A stretch of DNA of 64,000 nt from Mesorhizobium shangrilense (GTDB lineage Bacteria; Pseudomonadota; Alphaproteobacteria; Rhizobiales; Rhizobiaceae): NCBI RefSeq assembly GCF_040537815.1, contig NZ_JBEWSZ010000009.1, forward strand, positions 1-64,000. Reading direction: 5' to 3'. A program made the position numbers and the translations under genes. Below, piece after piece: positions 60,919 through 64,000 of this stretch. The notes beneath the pieces were generated by a model. That model was not told where the DNA came from. It made no database searches and saw only the letters and a list, made by a program, of their open reading frames with translations. Within the stretch, counting starts at the first letter, position 1. Every line of letters starts with the position of its first letter.

Positions 60919-62304
60919 TCACACCTTCAGCAGCAGGTGGTCGCGTTCCCAGCTCGTCACCACGCCCTGGAACAGGTCGAGTTCGACGCTCTTGACGCGC
61001 AGATAGGTCTGGAAGAAGTCCTCGCCGAGCAGTTTTCGCACCGGGTCGCAAGCCTCGAAACGATCGAGCGCCTCTTCCATGGTCTTCGGCAGCGTGCTCT
61101 TGATCTTGTAGGCATTGCCCGACGCCTCGGCCGACCTCGCCAGCTTCTGTTCGACGCCGAGATAGCCGGCGAGCAGCGAGCCGGCGATCGCCAGATAGGG
61201 GTTGGAATCGGCACCCGGCAAACGGTTCTCCACCCGCCGCGCCGCACGACCGCCGGCCGGCACGCGCAGGCCGCAGGAGCGGTTGTCATGCGACCATTCG
61301 ATGTTGGCCGGCGCGCTGTGGTTCGGCCGGATGCGGCGGTACGAATTCACGTTGGGCGCGAACAGCGGCATGATTTCCGGCACATATTTCTGCAGGCCGC
61401 CGATGAAATGGCCGAACATCTCGGTGTCGGCATCGTCAGCGCCGGCAAACAGCGTGTTGCCGGCATCGTCGATGACCGACATATGCAGGTGCATCGAGCT
61501 GCCGGCCTGTGCGGCGATCGGCTTGGCCATGAAGGTGGCGTGCATGCCGCATTGCTGCGCGGCCTGGCGCGTAAATCGCTTGAACAGCAGCACCTGGTCG
61601 GCAAGCGGCAGCGCATCGCCGTGCAGCAGATTGATCTCAAGCTGTGCCGTGCCCGACTCATGGATCAGCGTGTCGAGCGGCAGGCCGGCCGCAGCGGCAT
61701 AGTCGTAGATACGCCGGATCACCGGCTCGAACTCCTCGAGCGCGGCCATGTCGTAGGGATGCTGCACCCCCTCGGCGCGACCATTGGCGCCGATCGGAGC
61801 CGTCAGCGGCTGGTCCGGATCGGGATTGGGCGCGGTGAGATAGAATTCGAGCTCAGGCGCCACCACCGCGCGCCAGCCACGCTGACGGTAGAGATCGAGC
61901 ACGGCGCGCAGCACATGGCGCGGCGAGGCCATCCACGGCCGGTCGTCCATATGGAGCGCATCGGCGAAGACATAGGCCTTGCCCACAGCGGCGGGCGCCA
62001 GACAGAGTGTCGAGACATCAGGCACCATGCGCATGTCCGGGTCCGAATAAGCGAAACCCTCGTCGATCGAGCCGGAATAGCGGCCGTCGATGCTGACCAG
62101 GAAGGCGCTGCTCGGCAGATAGAGCGCGCGGTCTTCCAGCGCTTTGAGGAATTTTGCCGTCGGCAAGGCCTTGCCACGCAGCACGCCGTTCATGTCCGGC
62201 ACCAGGCACTCGACCTCGTTGATGCCGTGCTGGGCCAGCCAGGCCTTGGGGTCGGTGCCGTTGAAGAGAGACGTATTTATGTGCTTATCGAGCATTTCGT
62301 TCAT
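60919..62304 (-). CDS. puuA: Glutamine synthetase family protein, gamma-glutamylpolyamine ligase-like (PuuA)
   Basis: A 461-residue glutamine-synthetase-like ligase that would attach glutamate to an amine such as putrescine using ATP. The GS fold shows WLAQHGINEVECLVPDMNGVLRGKALP at the start, VAPELEFYLTAPNPDP (metal ligands), SGTAQLEINLLHGDALPLADQVLLFKRF, HATFMAKPIAAQAGSSMHLHMSVID, RRIRPNHSAPANIEWSHDNRSCGLRVPAG and ENRLPGADSNPYLAIAGSLLAGYLG. The start at 62304 overlaps the preceding gene by four bases. Within the GS family the PuuA branch is supported by the neighbouring oxidase. Confidence 0.87.
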   Translation of the reverse strand: MNEMLDKHINTSLFNGTDPKAWLAQHGINEVECLVPDMNGVLRGKALPTAKFLKALEDRALYLPSSAFLVSIDGRYSGSIDEGFAYSDPDMRMVPDVSTLCLAPAAVGKAYVFADALHMDDRPWMASPRHVLRAVLDLYRQRGWRAVVAPELEFYLTAPNPDPDQPLTAPIGANGRAEGVQHPYDMAALEEFEPVIRRIYDYAAAAGLPLDTLIHESGTAQLEINLLHGDALPLADQVLLFKRFTRQAAQQCGMHATFMAKPIAAQAGSSMHLHMSVIDDAGNTLFAGADDADTEMFGHFIGGLQKYVPEIMPLFAPNVNSYRRIRPNHSAPANIEWSHDNRSCGLRVPAGGRAARRVENRLPGADSNPYLAIAGSLLAGYLGVEQKLARSAEASGNAYKIKSTLPKTMEEALDRFEACDPVRKLLGEDFFQTYLRVKSVELDLFQGVVTSWERDHLLLKV

Positions 62305-63584
62305 GTCCGTATCAAAGAGAGTATGGCCTGCGCGGCCACATCCGTTCCGGGTTTCAGCGCCATCTGGGCTGCATTGTCCCTGAGGCGGGCGCGCATGGCA
62401 TCGTCGGCCAGCAGGCCGAGAATGGCTCTCTCCAATACTCCTTCGGTCCAGGCGTCCCGGCCGATATGGTCGCCGACGCCGGTTTCTCCAGCACGTTGCG
62501 CGTTGTCGTGCCCGTCCCAGCAATAGGGCATGATCAGCGACGGCACGCCGAAGCGCAGCGCTTCGCAAAAACTGTTGTTGCCGCCGTGATGGATGAACAG
62601 GTCGGATTTCGCCACCACCGACGGCTGCGGAAACCAGGCGTCGAGATAGACATTGTCGGGCACCGCGCGATAGGCGTCGCGCAGGCCGCCGGCATTGACG
62701 ATGAAGCGAGCCGGAAGCCTGTCGAAGACCGCAAGCATGCGCTTGATCAGCCCGACATCCATGGCGCCGAGGCTGCCGAAGCTCATATAGACCAGCGGCC
62801 CCTTGTTGCGCGGAAACACCGGCACTTCGAACGGCCCTTCCGAGCGCACGCAGCCTTCGAGATAGACGAAGCGATCCGGGTCGAGCGGCGCGGCGCGCTC
62901 GCGGCGCACGATCGACGGCGTCAGCAGCAGATTGAGGTCGGGCGATGTTTCGAGGAACAGGCCCTTCGGCAACGTCGCCAGGCCGGCATCCGTCCGAAAA
63001 CGGTTGAAGCGGTCATGCGCCGGCGCCGACGCCGCCAGATAGCGGGCCTCGAACGTCGCGCGTTGCGGATCATCAGCGCCAAGCCCCGACAGATAGGGCG
63101 GCACTTGCATGTCCGGCAGTTCCGTTTCGGCGCAGGAGACGACGCGCACCCATGGGCAGCTTGCGGCGGCGATCGCCGGGAACATGATGACATTGTCCAA
63201 CACCACCGCGTCCGGCTTCAGCCGCGCCAGCAATTGGCGCAGCGGCGCCTCGGCATTGATGGCGGTGTCGACGATCGCTTGCCAGGTCGGCGCGACATAG
63301 GTTTCCAGCTGGTCGATCGGGCTAAGCCTGAAATGCGGCAGGTGCCGGCGCACGAAGGCCTGCCAGTAGCTCTGGCGCTCGCTGTCGCTCAGCGGCTCGT
63401 CGGTCGGCAGCTGGTATTCCTGGAAACCATAGTCGGCAAAGACGCCGGAAAAACCGGCATGGCAGATGAAGACGGGCCGGGCGCCCTGGGTGCGCAACGC
63501 CTGCGCGATACCGACGCAATTCAACGCCGCGCCGAAGCTTGCTTCGGGAAACAGCGCGATGGTCGGGCTGGCTTTACGCGTCAA
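62301..63584 (-). CDS. UGT-like glycosyltransferase
   Basis: A 427-residue protein of the GT-B, UDP-glycosyltransferase/MGT class. The N-terminal acceptor domain opens TIALFPEASFGAALNCVGIAQALRTQGARPVFICHAGFSG. The donor-binding C-terminal signature is IHHGGNNSFCEALRFGVPSLIMPYCWDGHDNAQRAGETGVGD (residues about 335-378), the PSPG-like box. Its last codons overlap the PuuA-like gene, so it is co-translated with it. Glycosyltransferases are not normally part of polyamine pathways, so the product could be a glycosylated amine or an unrelated passenger. Confidence 0.85.
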   Translation of the reverse strand: MTRKASPTIALFPEASFGAALNCVGIAQALRTQGARPVFICHAGFSGVFADYGFQEYQLPTDEPLSDSERQSYWQAFVRRHLPHFRLSPIDQLETYVAPTWQAIVDTAINAEAPLRQLLARLKPDAVVLDNVIMFPAIAAASCPWVRVVSCAETELPDMQVPPYLSGLGADDPQRATFEARYLAASAPAHDRFNRFRTDAGLATLPKGLFLETSPDLNLLLTPSIVRRERAAPLDPDRFVYLEGCVRSEGPFEVPVFPRNKGPLVYMSFGSLGAMDVGLIKRMLAVFDRLPARFIVNAGGLRDAYRAVPDNVYLDAWFPQPSVVAKSDLFIHHGGNNSFCEALRFGVPSLIMPYCWDGHDNAQRAGETGVGDHIGRDAWTEGVLERAILGLLADDAMRARLRDNAAQMALKPGTDVAAQAILSLIRT

Positions 63585-63595
63585 TTATTTCCTCT

Positions 63596-64000
63596 TCAAT
63601 CGGGCCGGCTGATCATGCCGAACAGTGCGGGGGCGCCGCGGCTGGCCGCTTGCGGTCGCTGGCTGCGGGACAGCCGCAGGTGGATACGAAGCAGATCGGC
63701 AGCCACCTCATACTGCCGGTTTTCGAGATGGTCGAGTATGTTCAGGTGTTCGCGCAAAGATTGCTTCAGGCGGAACACATTGACCCCGGCATAGATGCCC
63801 GGCAGCCGGCGCAACCTTAGATGATCCGACAGCGCGTCGGTGAGGAAACGATTGGCACAGCCGTCGGCGATCATGCCGTGAAAATCGATGTCCAACCGCT
63901 GGAACTCGCGCGTGTCGAACGCGGCGTCCGGCAGCGCCGCCAGCGCCTCCATGCCCTGGCGCAACGCCACTGCCCGCGCGCCGTCCAGCCGGAAGCCGGG
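63596..64000 (-). CDS. GntR family regulator, C-terminal FCD domain (cut by window end)
   Basis: The C-terminal part, at least 135 residues, of a GntR-family regulator with a FCD ligand-binding domain: FRLDGARAVALRQGMEALAALP, then FQRLDIDFHGMIADGCANRFL (metal-site region), LPGIYAGVNVFRLKQSLREHLNILDHLENRQYEVAADLLRIHLRLS. The N-terminal DNA-binding domain lies beyond base 64000. It ends 11 bp before the glycosyltransferase gene, so it is probably the upstream regulator of that operon. Confidence 0.8.
   Translation of the reverse strand, partial: PGFRLDGARAVALRQGMEALAALPDAAFDTREFQRLDIDFHGMIADGCANRFLTDALSDHLRLRRLPGIYAGVNVFRLKQSLREHLNILDHLENRQYEVAADLLRIHLRLSRSQRPQAASRGAPALFGMISRPD

Overview
The window is GC-rich alphaproteobacterial DNA, most like a Mesorhizobium or close Rhizobiales chromosome. 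The evidence is the large NAD-glutamate dehydrogenase, the TypA, ppa and YggT/DUF167 housekeeping genes, a DUF1127 protein, gut-operon style ABC cassettes, and many rhizobial intergenic palindromic elements. There is no phage, transposase or CRISPR array. One tRNA is present, tRNA-Ala(CGC).

Layout. 0-31 kb is mostly ordinary: NAD-glutamate dehydrogenase, an AhpD-like protein, a YCII protein, a LysE exporter, TypA, a TetR/MFS divergent pair, pyrophosphatase, a lemA-TPM-TPM operon, pdxY-DUF429, a beta carbonic anhydrase, an M3 oligopeptidase, and a sugar-type ABC importer with MlrC, an SDR and an RpiR regulator (22.4-30.0 kb). 31.0-35.4 kb is an AT-richer accessory island after tRNA-Ala. It holds a HTH regulator, a 33-residue peptide gene, a SagB-type flavin dehydrogenase and three small helical proteins, which together look like a minimal RiPP (modified peptide) locus.

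37.5-43.1 kb is an RNA-repair locus. rtcR (sigma54 activator) is divergent from a sigma54 promoter that drives rsr (Ro60-like), a 0.7-kb non-coding stretch, and rtcB. In that stretch I find five tandem Y-RNA-like RNAs. Each is closed by a stem that keeps pairing while its sequence changes, followed by a second covarying 8-bp stem. In all five the stems enclose a T-arm, and in the best-preserved copies (1, 3 and 5) an acceptor-like hairpin and a D-arm follow in that order. That is the order of a circularly permuted tRNA. The Rsr protein probably carries these RNAs as tRNA-mimicking adaptors. This is the most interesting system in the window.

43-64 kb holds exbB-exbD-tonB with the stump of a siderophore ABC ATPase, an ABC exporter, an LLM flavoprotein, a 51-residue membrane protein, an SDR, a BMP-type nucleoside ABC importer, beta-ketoadipate genes (thiolase and CoA-transferase) divergent from an IclR regulator, and a polyamine gamma-glutamylation operon (PuuA-like, PuuB-like) translationally coupled to a UGT-like glycosyltransferase and a GntR regulator cut by the window edge. 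Several intergenic gaps are filled by palindromic repeats of at least three families.
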